64,000 bases of DNA. Source: Rutidosis leptorrhynchoides (lineage: Eukaryota; Streptophyta; Magnoliopsida; Asterales; Asteraceae). The notes below the pieces were generated by a model that saw nothing but the letters and a program-made list of their open reading frames with translations, did no database searches and was not told the origin of the DNA. Where the stretch lies: positions 153,994,501-154,058,500 of the forward strand of contig NC_092338.1 in NCBI RefSeq assembly GCF_046630445.1. The letters run 5' to 3'. Within the stretch, counting starts at the first letter, position 1; each line of letters starts with the position of its first letter. Positions 48,088-60,100 of the stretch are shown one piece after another. Position numbers and translations under genes: made by a program.

Positions 48088-49976
48088 ATTACTTTTTAAT
48101 TAAAAATTATAATGGAAAACTACTTTTATTATTTTATTTTGTGCATTATCCCATGACCTAACATTTAATACTTTTGAATTTTAAAATCCCATTAAAAATT
48201 AAAATATTTCTTTTTCTTTTAATTATTTTATTCTTTTTACCTAATTTTTTCAAGTATAAATACCCCTCATTTCTTATTCAAACTCACACCAAAATTTCTC
48301 TCATTCTCTCTTTGAAGAATTACTACTAGTAAGTATTCTTTTCTTACTTTTTACTTTTTACTTTTTACTTTTTTACTTTTTACTTTTTACTATTTACTTC
48401 GGTTTATTATTTTTTTACCGAAATATGTAAATAATATTATAAATTATATGTAATTAAAATTAAAATAAATAACATGTTATAATTAGTAATATATGTTACT
48501 AAAAATTCTAAAAGTATTTTTATGAATTAATATATAGGAGTTATAATTAAAATCGAATTAATGAATATATATGTATATACGCACCTAACGTGAAGGTTAT
48601 AATTAAAGATAGCGTACAAAGACTACAAACATCACCGCTACTTGTGGCCTAGGGTGATCCTTGTTACCATTATGGGACGCTTGTGGATCTCGAATGCCAA
48701 GACTTAGATTCTGGTCAAGAGATCCTGGGCCGCTCGGTAACAATAGATCATTCGAGTGACTTGCATGTTAGCGATGAAGTTTGGGCGAGATTGTACATCT
48801 TTGTTAAGAATTATAACCCGAACATTCTTAAACTAGAAGCTTACTATAAGTGGAAGTTTTTCATAAATAGTAGGTTTCCAAAAATAGAAACTTTTGAGAA
48901 ATAGGAACTTTTCTCGAAAACCGTCACTGTCAATATAGTTGCTATATTAATAAACATACTTTATGTCAAGTTAGACATTAACTAATCAAACGTTATACCT
49001 CAAGGTTGATATCCAGATCACTTACTTGCTTTACTTTCCTTCTTGCGTGGAATACTTTAACTACTATTTAATGTGAGTTTCATATGATCCCTTTTACTCT
49101 TTACATTTTTGGGCTGAGAATACATGCGCAACTTTTATAAATGTTATACACGTATCAACTATTAAACTGTGATATGTTGGGCTATGACCAGCAAGTCCCC
49201 AACCGACAAGTATAAACGATAACTTGTTACGGGGCAAACTTGAAAGTCTAGTCTAAATATCAGTACCAACTATTACACTGTGATATGTTGGGCTATGACC
49301 AGCAAGTCCCCAACCGATAAGTATAAACGATAACTTGTACGGGGTAAACTTGAAAGTCTAGTCTAAATATCAGTACCAACTGTTAAACTATGCTATACCC
49401 GGCTATGTCCGACTAAGTCCCTACAGTGATATTTTTAATTGTTGCGGCATTCTTAATTATTGGGGATAGGCCTATCGGGAGTAACGTCCCCGATACATTT
49501 GACTAAGTCTTTGTATTACTTGATAATGAAATTAAACGACAAGGACAGAACAACTTGTCACGGGGCAAACAACATTTAGTCTAAATATCACGCACTGGCA
49601 TAACTTTTTGATCCTGCGGGAGATCAACTTGACTGGATCTGAGTGATCTACTTATGAGAACAAATCTTGTGGTCTAACAATATTACTGAAATCATTATTT
49701 ATGACAAACCTATGAACTCACTGAACCTCGTGTTGACCTTTTTAAGCATGTTTATTCTCAGGTACTTAAATATTGCTTCCGCTATATATCTACTGCTTTG
49801 ATGATGATTGCTTGCTATGCTTGGAGTCTTCATTACATATCATATCAATTAAAGACATATTTATCTTCCGCTGCAAAACTCAATAAAACGTCTCATGTAG
49901 AGTCGTTCTCGTTTATACAACTGTGATTTGATATAATTAGTCACAAATACCCCAGGCCCTATTTGGGGGTGTGATA
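47744..49976 (+). mobile_element. 3' LTR of pol-less element
   Basis: 2233 bp, a near copy of 41688-43913. It differs by scattered transitions and by length in the AAAT and TTACTTTT simple repeats (48055-48090, 48345-48390). Confidence 0.92.
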
Positions 49977-50629
49977 AAATTCGCTTTATATACTTGAAAT
50001 GGTGTTAATTAGCGTCTATGGCTCAAGTATAACATGAATACATGTTTTGTTTGCTCGATTTGTTGTTTTGAGTAACTAGTTTGAACATTTGAAATGGGTG
50101 TGCTTAATCTTGAGTTTTGGGTGATTAAATGTTGTTAAATTGTTAAAGTTCATGTTTTAATTGTGTTACTAGTATCACTAGCTTCAATTTGATGTGTAGG
50201 TTGATTGGGAAAACATCACTAACATGATTATTGATTTTGTGATTCTTAGTTAGGGTTTGATAGCTCTTAAAATGGACTTTTGATGATTTGAATACCATGA
50301 AACGTTGTTAGTAAGTGTTTAGTTGTACAGTATGTTTCATTACCTTCAAAATGGCATATCGTATGTGTAAATTGGATTCCCTAGTCAAGAAATGCGTTTT
50401 ACGAACTTGAAACTTGAATTATGAACATTTAACGATCATTTGACGAGGTTTTTGTTGTTGTAAATGATGAACTCGATTGATGATATGTGTTTAGTTGTAT
50501 TCCTTGTCAAAATATCTTTCCAACGATATAAGAAACATGTTCTAAGTGTTTTCGGTTCACAAATTGTGTTAGTTTGGGTTTTGGTTCGTACACTTGTGTG
50601 TTTCAGCAAAACAGGGTCTGTATGCTGAT

Positions 50630-50708
50630 CTGGACGCCGTCCAGATTCTTGGACGCCGTCCAGTCCTTCAATACTGGACGCCGTCCAGCAAATCTGGACG
50701 CCGTCCAG
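50630..50708 (+). promoter_or_regulatory. Four near-palindromes CTGGACGCCGTCCAG in solo LTR
   Basis: Copies at 50630-50644, 50650-50663 (first base changed), 50674-50688 and 50694-50708. Each is an inverted repeat of CTGGACG around one base, spaced 20-24 bp. A TATA-like CATATATAATTA follows at about 50800. Comparable in style to the palindromes at 8351-8400 and 63898-63943. Confidence 0.6.
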
Positions 50709-52054
50709 ATAAACTGCCAGATTCTGTTTCGCTTGGTCGTTCACCGTTTAATTCTAACTATGCTACACACCTCCGATTAACATGAAACTTGGCCAACATG
50801 CTCATATATAATTATACAACTTAGAAAAATTGTCGAATACCCGACCCGACCCCGTTGACTTTAACTTTGACCAAGTTTGACTTTTAGTCAAACTTAACCA
50901 AATACTTATGCAATCGTTCTAATCTTTCTTTTATACTTGATTCTTGCATGAAACTTGACAACGTGACTCACATGCTATATATATTCGAGTCGTAACGAGC
51001 CATAGGACTAATTGAACACATTTCACCCGACCTTGTGTCGTAACTGGTTAATTGATACAACTTACTTGATTAGGTCAAAGCTAAGCAACTTTCATGCATA
51101 CCTTTACTTTGTGAAGTACATTTATACTCGTGCACTCGAGGTGTGATCATAGTCCCACCTTTTCAACAACTTTTTATACTTTTAAATTGTGGGCTGAGAA
51201 ACATATACTTTGTTACATTTTGTACTACTTACTTTTATACTTTGAACACAAGTACGATGAAACAAACATTCCACAACGAGTTAGAACAAAAATCCTCAAT
51301 TCGATTATCATTAGTTACACTTGCAGGGTGTAAGCGAGAACTTATATTGTGTGGCCATACGGGTTTGACAAACCCTCATTTCAGACGGTTCGCTACCGTC
51401 TACGGATGAAATATATTTTCGAGAAACAGTGTATGTTCTAACACTATTGTGATGGGGTTCTATGGAAGGAAACGTTAAGTCTTGATAATTGGGTGCTCGC
51501 GAACAATACTTTTGGAATGCAAACGATTTTGATAATCAACGTTATGGGAATACTAAATCTTGTGGTTCAAAAACAACGTTTATTACAAACACCTATGATT
51601 TCACCAACGTTTTTCGTTGACAGTTTTCTATATGTTTCTCAGGTTCATACATGGCTATTTGATACATGCTTCCGCGCACACTCATACTTGCGTGGGGTCA
51701 AGCATACATGCATACACTCTGATTTATTGCTTGGAGTCAAGCATACATACATGCATACGCTAGTGATAGCACCTTTGGATTCAAACATATTGTTTACATA
51801 CTTACACTATTTATAGCAACCGTGACTTTCAACTTATATTATGTCGCAAGTTTATTTCATTTATACATTATACTTTTGTAAACTTAAACTTGTTGTCGAT
51901 CCGTTTGGTAAACTAAATTTTGTAAGTCTTGTACTTTTCAAATGAATGCGACATAATTTTAGTCAAACGAGTCTCATATAGGGACTACGACCACGCAACG
52001 GGACCTAAGTTAGCGGCGCCGTCAATGACGATTTTGTCGGGTCGTTACATAGCA

Positions 52055-52924
52055 TACGGTTATACACCGAATGCGTTGGATGAGTATCTTCAAATGTCTG
52101 AACGAGTTGCTCGGGAATCTTTACACAACTTTTGTAGGTGTATCATTGATTTGTATGCTAACGTGTACCTAAGAGAGCCTACTTTGCACGACATTCACCG
52201 TTTGTATGAAGGTCATGAAAGGATTCATGGTTTTCCGGGCATGTTGGGTAGTATAGATTGTATGCACTGGGCATGGGCAAAATGTCCGGTTGCGTGGAGA
52301 GGACGGTATATGCGAGGTGATCACATTCACCCAACTATTATGCTTGAAGCGGTCGCCTCGTATGATAATTGGATTTGGCATGCGTATTTTGGTGTAGCGG
52401 GTTCAAACAACGATATTAATGTGCTAAACACTAGTGATTTGTTCAACTCAATGCTTAATGAGGAAATGCCCGACGTTCCTTATCAAATAAACGGGGTTCA
52501 TTACAGCAGAGGGTATTATTTAGCTGACGGTATTTACCCAACTTGGGCGGCATTTGTTAAGGGATTTTCAAGTGCCGTTGATGAAAAACGTACTTACTTT
52601 ACAAAGAAACAAGCGAGCGCTCACAAAGATGTTGAAAGAACGTTTGGGATCCTACAAGGCCGTTGGCATATTCTTCAGCAACCTGCACGAGCTTACGAAG
52701 TGAATATAATGAGACAACTAATGTACACGTGCATCGTGATACACAACGTCATTATCGAAGACAATGGATATAACCTTGCTGAGAATGATTGGGTAGTTGA
52801 GCCCGTCCAACATATACAACGTACGTGGATCGATAGGTGTGACGCTCGTGCAAGAAGAACAAGGGAGTTACGTGATAGAGAAGTGCATGAAGGCATACGA
52901 TCTGATTTGGTTGAACATTTGTAG
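52055..52924 (+). pseudogene. HARBI1-like transposase, C-terminal 290 codons
   Basis: This resumes in the same phase as the N-terminal part: YGYTPNALDEYLQMSERVAR, then the DDE nuclease domain with GSIDCMHW (first Asp, about 52255), GYYLADGIYPTW (second Asp, about 52522) and HKDVERTFGILQGRW (Glu, about 52640), the catalytic triad of Harbinger transposases that cuts and joins DNA at TWA targets. It ends with a basic Arg-rich tail (RARRTRELRDRE). Together the two parts make 411 codons, a usual length, with no stop. The 42 codons in phase ahead of 52055 are LTR sequence. As it stands the gene is split by 10.8 kb. Confidence 0.88.
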
Positions 52925-53148
52925 GATCTTTGTGACGACTTATGAATTTTATTACGTACTAGTTTATTTTATGAATTTTAATAAATGTAATGGTTTATTT
53001 TATGAATTTTAATAAATGTAATAGTTTATTTTATGAATTTTAATCAATTATTTTGTTTTTATATTAAATTAGTTAAATACAATATTTAAAAATCAATTTA
53101 AAAAAAAATAGACACTGAAATTGACACTGAAATGAACACTGTGGACAC
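52925..53148. other. 3' end of Harbinger element
   Basis: Contains three direct copies of TAGTTTATTTTATGAATTTTAAT-like sequence (52959-53045) and repeats of GACACTGAAAT (53111-53140) directly before the hAT insertion. Confidence 0.6.
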
Positions 53149-53784
53149 TAGGGATGGCGATGGATACCCGATCCAGTGGATATCCATCCGATTCACCCAA
53201 TTATTCGTGGATATGGACGATCTAAATGGATATGGATATGGATGTGGATGAAAAAATTTCATCCATGGATGAACCCGCTTTCACCCGAAATAACTAAATA
53301 TATAAATTTATCACTCAAATTAGTATCATTTATGTAGTGATATTTCATTAATTATATTCATATTCATCTTTCTTTATATTTTCTCTAAAAATATAACTTT
53401 CTTCTTATATTTTGTTTTGTTTAAATAATCAAATGTATTTATCGTACTTTGGTGTTCAAATGTGATTCCATGTAACTAAAAGTAAGCAACTTACATGTCG
53501 ACATCTTTACACATTTAATAGGTTATCTATTGAATATTTGTTATATAGATTAGTAAAATGTGACTTTCGGTCGCATAAACTATTAAAAATATTACTTTTG
53601 ATCGTATATAGTGAACCACCGTTTATAATTGTTAAAAATAAAATAAATTTAAACGGATATGGATAATTATCCATTAACCCGCTTCACCCGACGGATATGG
53701 ATATGGATATGGATGGATGAAAAGTAAAAAAAATAAATGGATATGGATATGGATACGGCCTCACCCGATCCATTGCCATCCCTA
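53149..53784 (+). mobile_element. hAT-type MITE, 636 bp
   Basis: Terminal inverted repeats TAGGGATGGCGATGGATA and, on the other strand, TAGGGATGGCAATGGATCGG. The 8-bp duplication GTGGACAC is exact at 53141-53148 and 53785-53792. The subterminal regions are rich in GGATATGGATATGG. No transposase. It is inserted in the last 20 bases of the Harbinger element, within its inverted repeat. A fragment of the same kind of sequence is at 61600-61730. Confidence 0.9.
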
Positions 53785-53802
53785 GTGGACACCTCCACCT
53801 TA

Positions 53803-54304
53803 CACACTGTCAGTCAATTTCAATATAAAAAATGAACACTGAAATTAACACCGAAAAATCGAACGCCTCGTCCTCTTAGCCCAACAACCCACATTATAAT
53901 TACAGGCCTAAAACTTACACTATACACTACTACGTACACTAGCTCCATCTCAGTATATAGTGGGCTCCACCATAATAAACTTAAAATAGTCTGGGAAATA
54001 CACGGACGGTCTCGATTCAACGGAAAAATAAATCACAAAAACCGACAACCATAGATGATAAAAAGGTTAAATAAACACTGAACCATCCACACGTGCCTCG
54101 AAAACCCAAATTTCACCCGCGCATATTTTGAATTTCTATTTTCATTTCTCCCAACACAAAAAAAAAAAAAAAAAACATTATATATATATACACACAGTCA
54201 CACTACAGTCACACTACAAGTTTCAACTCTGCAAAATCAACATACATAGATACAGAATCATATACGTATATCGATTGGAGGTTTAAACAAACGATAATTG
54301 ATTC
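53803..54304. promoter_or_regulatory. Upstream region of WEE1
   Basis: About 500 bp between the Harbinger end and the WEE1 start codon, so promoter and 5' leader must lie here or beyond the transposon. A run of A (54158-54174) is followed by TATATATATACACACAG (54181-54197), a possible TATA element. Nothing else can be assigned with confidence. Confidence 0.4.
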
Positions 54305-57300
54305 ATGAAGAGCACTATTTTGAAGAGGAAAAGAAGCGGCAGTAGTAGCAAAAGAGAAACAAATAAGCATATGAAAGGATCATTAGCGAGACATTTATCG
54401 GTTCAATTAAGTCAAATCAGTTTCAAACCGCCGCTTCATCAGAACAGTAAGAGGTTCCAGAATCTTCTAGAGGATGAATCAGCTCATAATGTATCGGAAT
54501 CTGCACCGTCAATTTCTTCGTTTCCGTCGGTGAAGGTTTTGGATTTTGATGTTGATAGTGATGTTAATTTTAATGTTGATGACAAGGATTGCATTCTCAG
54601 TCAGGATTTCTTCTGGTAATTTTCGATTTTTTGTTTTAATTTGAGCTATTTTAGTTCGTCCCCAATTTCTAGGGTTTATAAATTCGACTCGTTATTAAAT
54701 GCTCCTAACCTTGTTGATTAATTTTAGAATTGGATAGGTTTGATGACCTAGAGGCTAATATATTGTATCTTACTAAATAGATTCTCTTGGTTAGTGATTT
54801 CAGCTACTTCAGTTGATTTTCAATTTCTAGGGTTCTTATAATTGCTACAAGTGTGATTTTTTTAATTTTATTTTGAAGTTTCACATGATAATAGTTGACA
54901 GTTATATCTTCATAGTTCATGAGTATGATATATTTTACTTTTACTTTACTCTGTATATTATTATAATGGATTAATTTCAGTATCTGACGTGTACAATGAC
55001 TTAAGGACTAGTGTGCTGTCATTGTGTATGTTTGTGCGAAATTGAACATATTGATGAGTTGTTTATTTGCAGCACGCCTGACTACATTACTCCTGAAGCT
55101 CCACCATTACCAGTTACTTTAGAGTGCAATAAGGTAAAACAGAAAGCGGTTGGATATGAACTAATTTTCAGTTCAGATATTTTGATATTGAAATCAAGTT
55201 TGTTCATTTGTGTAGTTTGAAGAGCCTCCATGCCCGAGATCACCAGAGAAGTTAAAGTCTGTTAAAAGTCAAAGGCAAAGACAAGGTCAGTTACTCAGTT
55301 TGTTGGTTGGTTGTTACCTCCTCTAAATTTCACTAGATGGTTTGCTCACCTTGTTTTATATGGTTATTTGTTGTATTCATTTGTTGCACGTGTGAAAGGT
55401 TATGTAGCTATCCAATAACCATTTTGCAATGTAACAGCAGTAATCCATCTGGAAGATGATTTACCAGTAGAAAGTGAAACATATGATAAACCAGTAGCTG
55501 AACCTCAAGTAAGCAAGCAGGGGTATGTTTCCCAGTCTGCTGTGGCATTACGTTGTCGAGTAATGCCTCCTCCTTGTATGAAGAACCCATACATCAAGGA
55601 TACTTCAGAAAAAGATATCGACCCATTTGGTGATCGGAGATCAAAATGTGCAGGTAGAAAACTTCTTCACTTCTTATTTAATATTTACAATGCATGTTCA
55701 TGAATAAATTTCATCTAGCAGTTTACCAAGACTTTTAACTTTTTCAAAAAAACAAACATAAGCATTACCAAAACACAACTGTTAAAGACATGACGTTTTA
55801 TCGTTTATTTGATATCTGATTCCAATTATCCAGTATTGCTCAAGTTTTCTAGAACCATTAAAAAAGAAATACACTAATGGATGATACAGATTTTGTAACT
55901 TGGCAAATGTGAAAATTCTGATATCTGTGTCATTTCCCATGGAACCTTTACTCTAATATACGCCTCATAAATTGCAGTTTTTCTTCCTGCTACGTTTGGC
56001 GGTGATGGCCTTTCACGCTACCGAACTGATTTTCATGAAATAGAGGTATAGTGACTGAAACTATATATTTTTTTGTCATAAACCACGACACATTTTTCAA
56101 CTAATATTTCCCTCTTCCAGCAAATAGGCACTGGAAACTTCAGCTGTGTATTTAAGGTCTTGAAGAGAATTGATGGTTGTATGTATGCTGTGAAACGCAG
56201 CACCAGGAAATTATATCAAGACACCGAAAGGTACTCCACTTATCCCTCCATAGGTCTCTTCAATATTGACGTGTACAAACGTATGTCTTTGTGTATTAGC
56301 ATTCTATTGATTCAAAGTGACTTATAAGGGACACAATGTACAGGCAAAAAGCTTTGATGGAAGTTCAAGCTCTAGCTGCATTAGGTGAGTAGCTTGAAAT
56401 TCTATTTGTTTATCAATTTTCCTTGATATACTCTACAATAAAGTGGGTCCTCAAATGAACTTGCAGGATACCATGATAATGTTGTTGGATATAATACATC
56501 TTGGTTCGAAAATGAGCAACTCTACATACAGATGGAACTTTGTGATCACAGTTTATCGATCAACCATTCAACGAGACTGAACCGGGAAGGTGAAGTTTTG
56601 GAAGCAATGCACCAGGTTAATATGCTTCGTTAATTATATATTGCATATTATATTAAGTATCATCTACATTAAAACAGTTCACTCCACTTATGGTACCTTA
56701 GTGATAAATTAGTATATATATACACTTTAACCTGTCACCGATAGTTTCTTGGACTAATTTGATTTCTCCTTGGCTTTAAAGTTCAACAACACAATCTTTA
56801 TAATTGTTTCTTTGTTATAGATAGCCAAGGCTCTGCAATTTATACACGAGAAAGGCATAGTTCACTTAGATGTTAAGCCTGAAAATATATACGTGAAAAA
56901 CGGTGTTTACAAGCTTGGCGATTTTGGTTGTGCAAGTCTTCTTGATGGAAGCTTACCGATTGATGAAGGTGATGCAAGATACATGCCGCAAGAAATTTTG
57001 AATGATAATTATGATCATTTAGACAAAGTTGACATTTTCTCTCTTGGAGCGACTATTTATGAACTTATACGAGGGTCAACACTGCCCGAGTCTGGACCCT
57101 ATTTTCAAAATCTCAAGGAAGGAAAACTCCCTCTTCTTCCTGGTCATTCAGTGCAATTCCAGAATACACTCAAGGTTTTTACTTATTTCCCATCATTTAA
57201 TTTGGCAAATAGTTTGATTTTACTGACTTTATGAGGTGGGATTTTGGTTTATGTATGTACAAAGGGTTCAATTTTAGTTATGTTTTATCTATAGTGTGTT

Positions 57301-57911
57301 AAATAGGTAACACATGAAGTAGTTTAAAATGAAACAGATTAAACGGGTTGAGCGGGTCAAATGTTCTTAAAAGTGTAGCTATAAGCACATAAGCTCCTAA
57401 AAAGTATATAAGAAGTAGAGATTATTACGAAAATGATATAGGTTATGAAATCATATTCAACCTTAAAGTTAATTTACAAAAGGTTCTGAAGTAAAACAAA
57501 AGTTCTTTCAGGTTAACTTGACTTGGCCTTAAGTATTAGTTTTTGACCCAAACATGTATAGATCCGTTACCCAACTACCCCAATTTCCCACAACTACTGA
57601 TGCAGGTGTAATGTTATGTTTTCAAATTCAATAATATGTTTCTATGAGTTATATATTGTTTTTATAATCTTTTTACCTATTCGGTTTCACTTGTTACTTT
57701 AAAAGCTTCGTCGAATTGTTAACAGTCTACATTTTTTTAATTATAGAATTAACATTTACTATAACTATGGGCTGACTTCTACACAATGGTTTCTTTTGTG
57801 AATCTGTTGCAGGCAATGTTGGACCCTGATCCAGTTCGAAGACCATCTGCTAAGGAACTAGTCATGAACCCAATATTCTATCGGCCTCACAGAGTATCTA
57901 AAATCAAGTGA
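54305..57911 (+). CDS. WEE1: WEE1-like protein kinase (cell-cycle inhibitory kinase)
   Basis: Wee1 kinases phosphorylate the inhibitory Tyr near the N terminus of cyclin-dependent kinase, delaying S phase or mitosis; in plants they act mainly in the DNA replication checkpoint. Ten coding exons by GT-AG rules: 54305-54615, 55073-55133, 55216-55285, 55438-55653, 55978-56045, 56121-56230, 56344-56384, 56467-56615, 56821-57174 and 57813-57911, giving 492 codons with every phase consistent; the Arabidopsis protein is about 500. Exon 1 ends in LSQDFF, followed by CTPDYITPE across the junction. The plant motif YVSQSAVALRCRVMPPP is in exon 4. The kinase domain has the glycine loop GTGNFSCV (about 245-252), Lys267 in YAVK, HLDVKPEN (357-364), DFG (376-378) and the Wee1 signature EGDARYMPQEIL (391-402). 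It appears intact. No UTRs were defined. Confidence 0.95.
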
Positions 57912-58373
57912 ACCTCATTCTCAGACCACCTGTAATATTTTTCAAGTGATTGAAAAGCTGCAACTTTCAGCACATCACATCAGACACGAGCTGTAAAGCT
58001 ACTTTTGTAAGAATTGTTTCTCCACCATGCACCAAATTTTGCATTCGATGGTGCTTTCCCCCTCTTTTGTAAAAAAGAAACCTTTTTTTTATGTGTAAGC
58101 TTGATATATGATGATCTACAGCCAATGTAAGGTTGTAAAAATTGCTAATCTGGGTCATTAATTGTTAAGAATCTTGTAGGAATATTTGGTCAAACTTGGA
58201 ATTAATCGGGGTTAATCCTATTGGACTTTAGATGTAAAAATAATAATATTTGAAATTAGAGGTAAAACTATATAAGAAAACATGAACATATAAGTTCAAA
58301 TGTTCAATTACTTTAAATTTCTTAGATATTTATATTAGAATGTTGACTATCTTTGACTTTGATTGATTCTTCT
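57912..58373. other. 3' flank of WEE1
   Basis: Probable 3' UTR, with T-rich stretches at 58083-58090 and AATAATAATATTTG at about 58240 that could serve polyadenylation. No other gene seen. Confidence 0.4.
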
Positions 58374-58515
58374 TAGGGCTATAAATGAGCCGAGCTACTC
58401 GTGAGCTACTCGAGCTCGGCTCGTTAAAAACTCGATTTCGAGCCTAAATTAGAGATCGTTTAATAAACGAGCTCGAGCTCGAGCTTTATTTGTAAAGCTC
58501 GTTTAAGCTCGCGAG

Positions 58516-58518
<3 letters not shown>

Positions 58519-58566
<48 letters not shown>

Positions 58567-59180
58567 GCAGGATCAATGGGGAAGTAACCAATCGGGGGGA
58601 AGCAAAAAAAAAAAAAAAATTCGTTTTTTGAAAAAACTTTGTTCACGAACAGGATGAAAATAAGAACATTTAGAAAAGACACTTCGTGATGAATGTTATT
58701 ATTTTGGCGGGAAAACGATCGACAAAAATAACATTCAAGATAATATTGTTCGTGAATAATGTTAACGTTTTTTTTTCTTCATGTTTTGTGAAGTAAAATT
58801 TAGCCCGATTTAGGGTTTAGGGTTTGGTGTTTTGGGTTTATGGACCCTAAACTCTAAACCGTTCGTGTTAAAAACTCAATCTAAATTCTAAATCTAAACC
58901 CTAAACCCTAAATTTCTAAATCCTAATATCTAAACCCTATAAACTCTAATATCTAAACCCTGATATCTAAACCCTAATGTCTAAAACCTCAACATACGCT
59001 CGAAAAATACGATAATTGTTATATATTACTTCTTCGAGCGTTTTCCCGCCAAAATAATAACATTCATCACGAAGTGTCTTTTCTAAATGTTCTTATTTTC
59101 ATCCAATTTATAATGTTCGTGAACAAAGTTTTTTCAAAAAACGAAAAAAATAAAAATAATTTTGCTTCCCCCGATTGGTT

Positions 59181-59263
<83 letters not shown>
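58519..59263. mobile_element. Foldback element embedded in a (TA)n microsatellite
   Basis: (TA)n at 58519-58562 and 59185-59263 brackets a 620-bp unit. Its arms 58584-58730 and 59036-59184 are inverted copies; shared words include AACCAATCGGGGG, GTTCACGAAC, CACTTCGTGATGAATGTTAT and TTTGGCGGGAAAACG. The left end has about 20 extra bases (GGGGCAGGATCAATGGGG) not seen on the right. The loop (58800-58990) is made of TTTAGGG-like words on the left half and CTAAACCCTAA-like words on the right half. There is no coding sequence. Its position inside (TA)n recalls elements that target such tracts. Confidence 0.75.
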
Positions 59264-59268
<5 letters not shown>

Positions 59269-60100
59269 CTTTAAAAATAAGAAAAAGAAACAATGATGTC
59301 TGAATGCCCGGTACGTTTTTCACGAATATCTAAATTGAATAGGCCTCGAGCCTCGAGCCTTTCACATCTATTTCTTTTCTCAAGTCCTTCACTATTTAGC
59401 TTTCATCTTATTTTTTCAATTTTATTGTTTTATTTTCTTACCTTCTCAAATTACTCTTTATCTTTCTTCACTTGCACAATCACTATCTTCCTCTCAAAAA
59501 TGTCAGAAGAACTACGAATTAACTAGATATCACAATTAATCATCTCATGTGTAAGAAACTAAGAATCTATTACCTACTTCTTCATAGTAGAACTTTATGG
59601 TTTTTTTTTATGTATGCAATTTATTTACTTAGTAGTAAGTGTGTTAAATTGTTAGTCTTTGTTTGAAAAGATAAATGTAATGGTCTGTAAGTCTGTTACA
59701 TTATTGGTATGTAAAATTGATTTTAGATTACTCTTGTTTGACTAGCTATTGATTTATGACTTATGGACTTTTATTTACAATTTTTCATTTTGTACAGATT
59801 CTTTTGAAGTGATTAGAAATGGTAGTTTTGAACTTGAAATCAAGAATATCGTCAGATGTATCTTTGTGTTCATCAATGAATGTGGCTTGTTGAACATGGA
59901 ATGAAGACTACAAGCTTTTTTTATCGTGTTTAAAAATGCTTTAGTTGTATAGATTTAGCATGTTGAATTATTTTTGTTTATTTTTATCTTGTACTCTTGT
60001 TTATATTTTCAGATGTTGAATTTAAACCATATTACTCTATAAAGCTTCAGTGAATGAAATTATGACCTACAACTAAAATGCTCTTTAACAAGTTTACCCA
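59264..60100. other. Interior of the hAT derivative
   Basis: CT-rich at 59370-59490. The short frame at 59293-59526 starts with protein-like text but is unrecognised; I see no hAT dimerisation domain or other known protein. Confidence 0.4.

Larger units (their letters stand above)
41688..49976 (+). mobile_element. Pol-less LTR element, second family member
   Basis: 8289 bp, with LTRs 41688-43913 and 47744-49976 and the exact duplication AAATT at 41683-41687 and 49977-49981. Both LTRs begin TGTGATA and end TGTGATA, so the termini are TG...TA. The internal region of 3.8 kb has an iMet primer site, a broken gag-like frame, hairpins H1 and H2 and no pol. The LTRs differ by roughly 1%. Leader, 121-bp repeat units and the 3' internal part are related to the element at 26286; the gag-like frame is related to that at 1362-856. 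Confidence 0.92.
41219..52049 (+). mobile_element. Solo LTR inside the transposase, itself split
   Basis: Starts TGTAACATCCCGC and ends GGGTCGTTACA, with TAGCA at 41214-41218 and 52050-52054. Its own sequence is 41219-41687 plus 49982-52049, about 2.5 kb, with no primer site or coding region, so it is a solo LTR. It was split by the element at 41688-49976. It has four near-palindromes (50630-50708) and the shared LTR blocks GTGTGATCATAGTCCCACC (51141) and TATGTTTCTCAGGTTC (51631). Confidence 0.88.
40541..53799 (+). mobile_element. PIF/Harbinger DNA transposon, split by nested LTR elements
   Basis: It is flanked by TTA at 40538-40540 and 53800-53802, the PIF/Harbinger target type. The ends GAGCACTCGGTGTCCAC and, on the other strand, GGTGGAGGTGTCCAC share GGTGTCCAC, a modest terminal inverted repeat. 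It contains a HARBI1-like transposase frame in two pieces. Without the insertions (41219-52049 and 53149-53784 with their duplications) it would be about 1.8 kb. I see no Myb-like second protein that many PIF elements carry. The ends are less certain than the transposase. Confidence 0.65.

Noticed and set aside
51929-52054. First 42 codons of the long transposase frame
   Set aside because: This is solo-LTR sequence in phase by chance; the true N terminus is at 40856-41218.
54107-54130. E2F-like site upstream of WEE1
   Set aside because: CACCCGCGC resembles but does not match the TTTSSCGC consensus; too weak to annotate.
58800-58990. True telomere or interstitial telomere array
   Set aside because: The TTTAGGG words are degenerate, short and in opposed orientations inside a foldback element.
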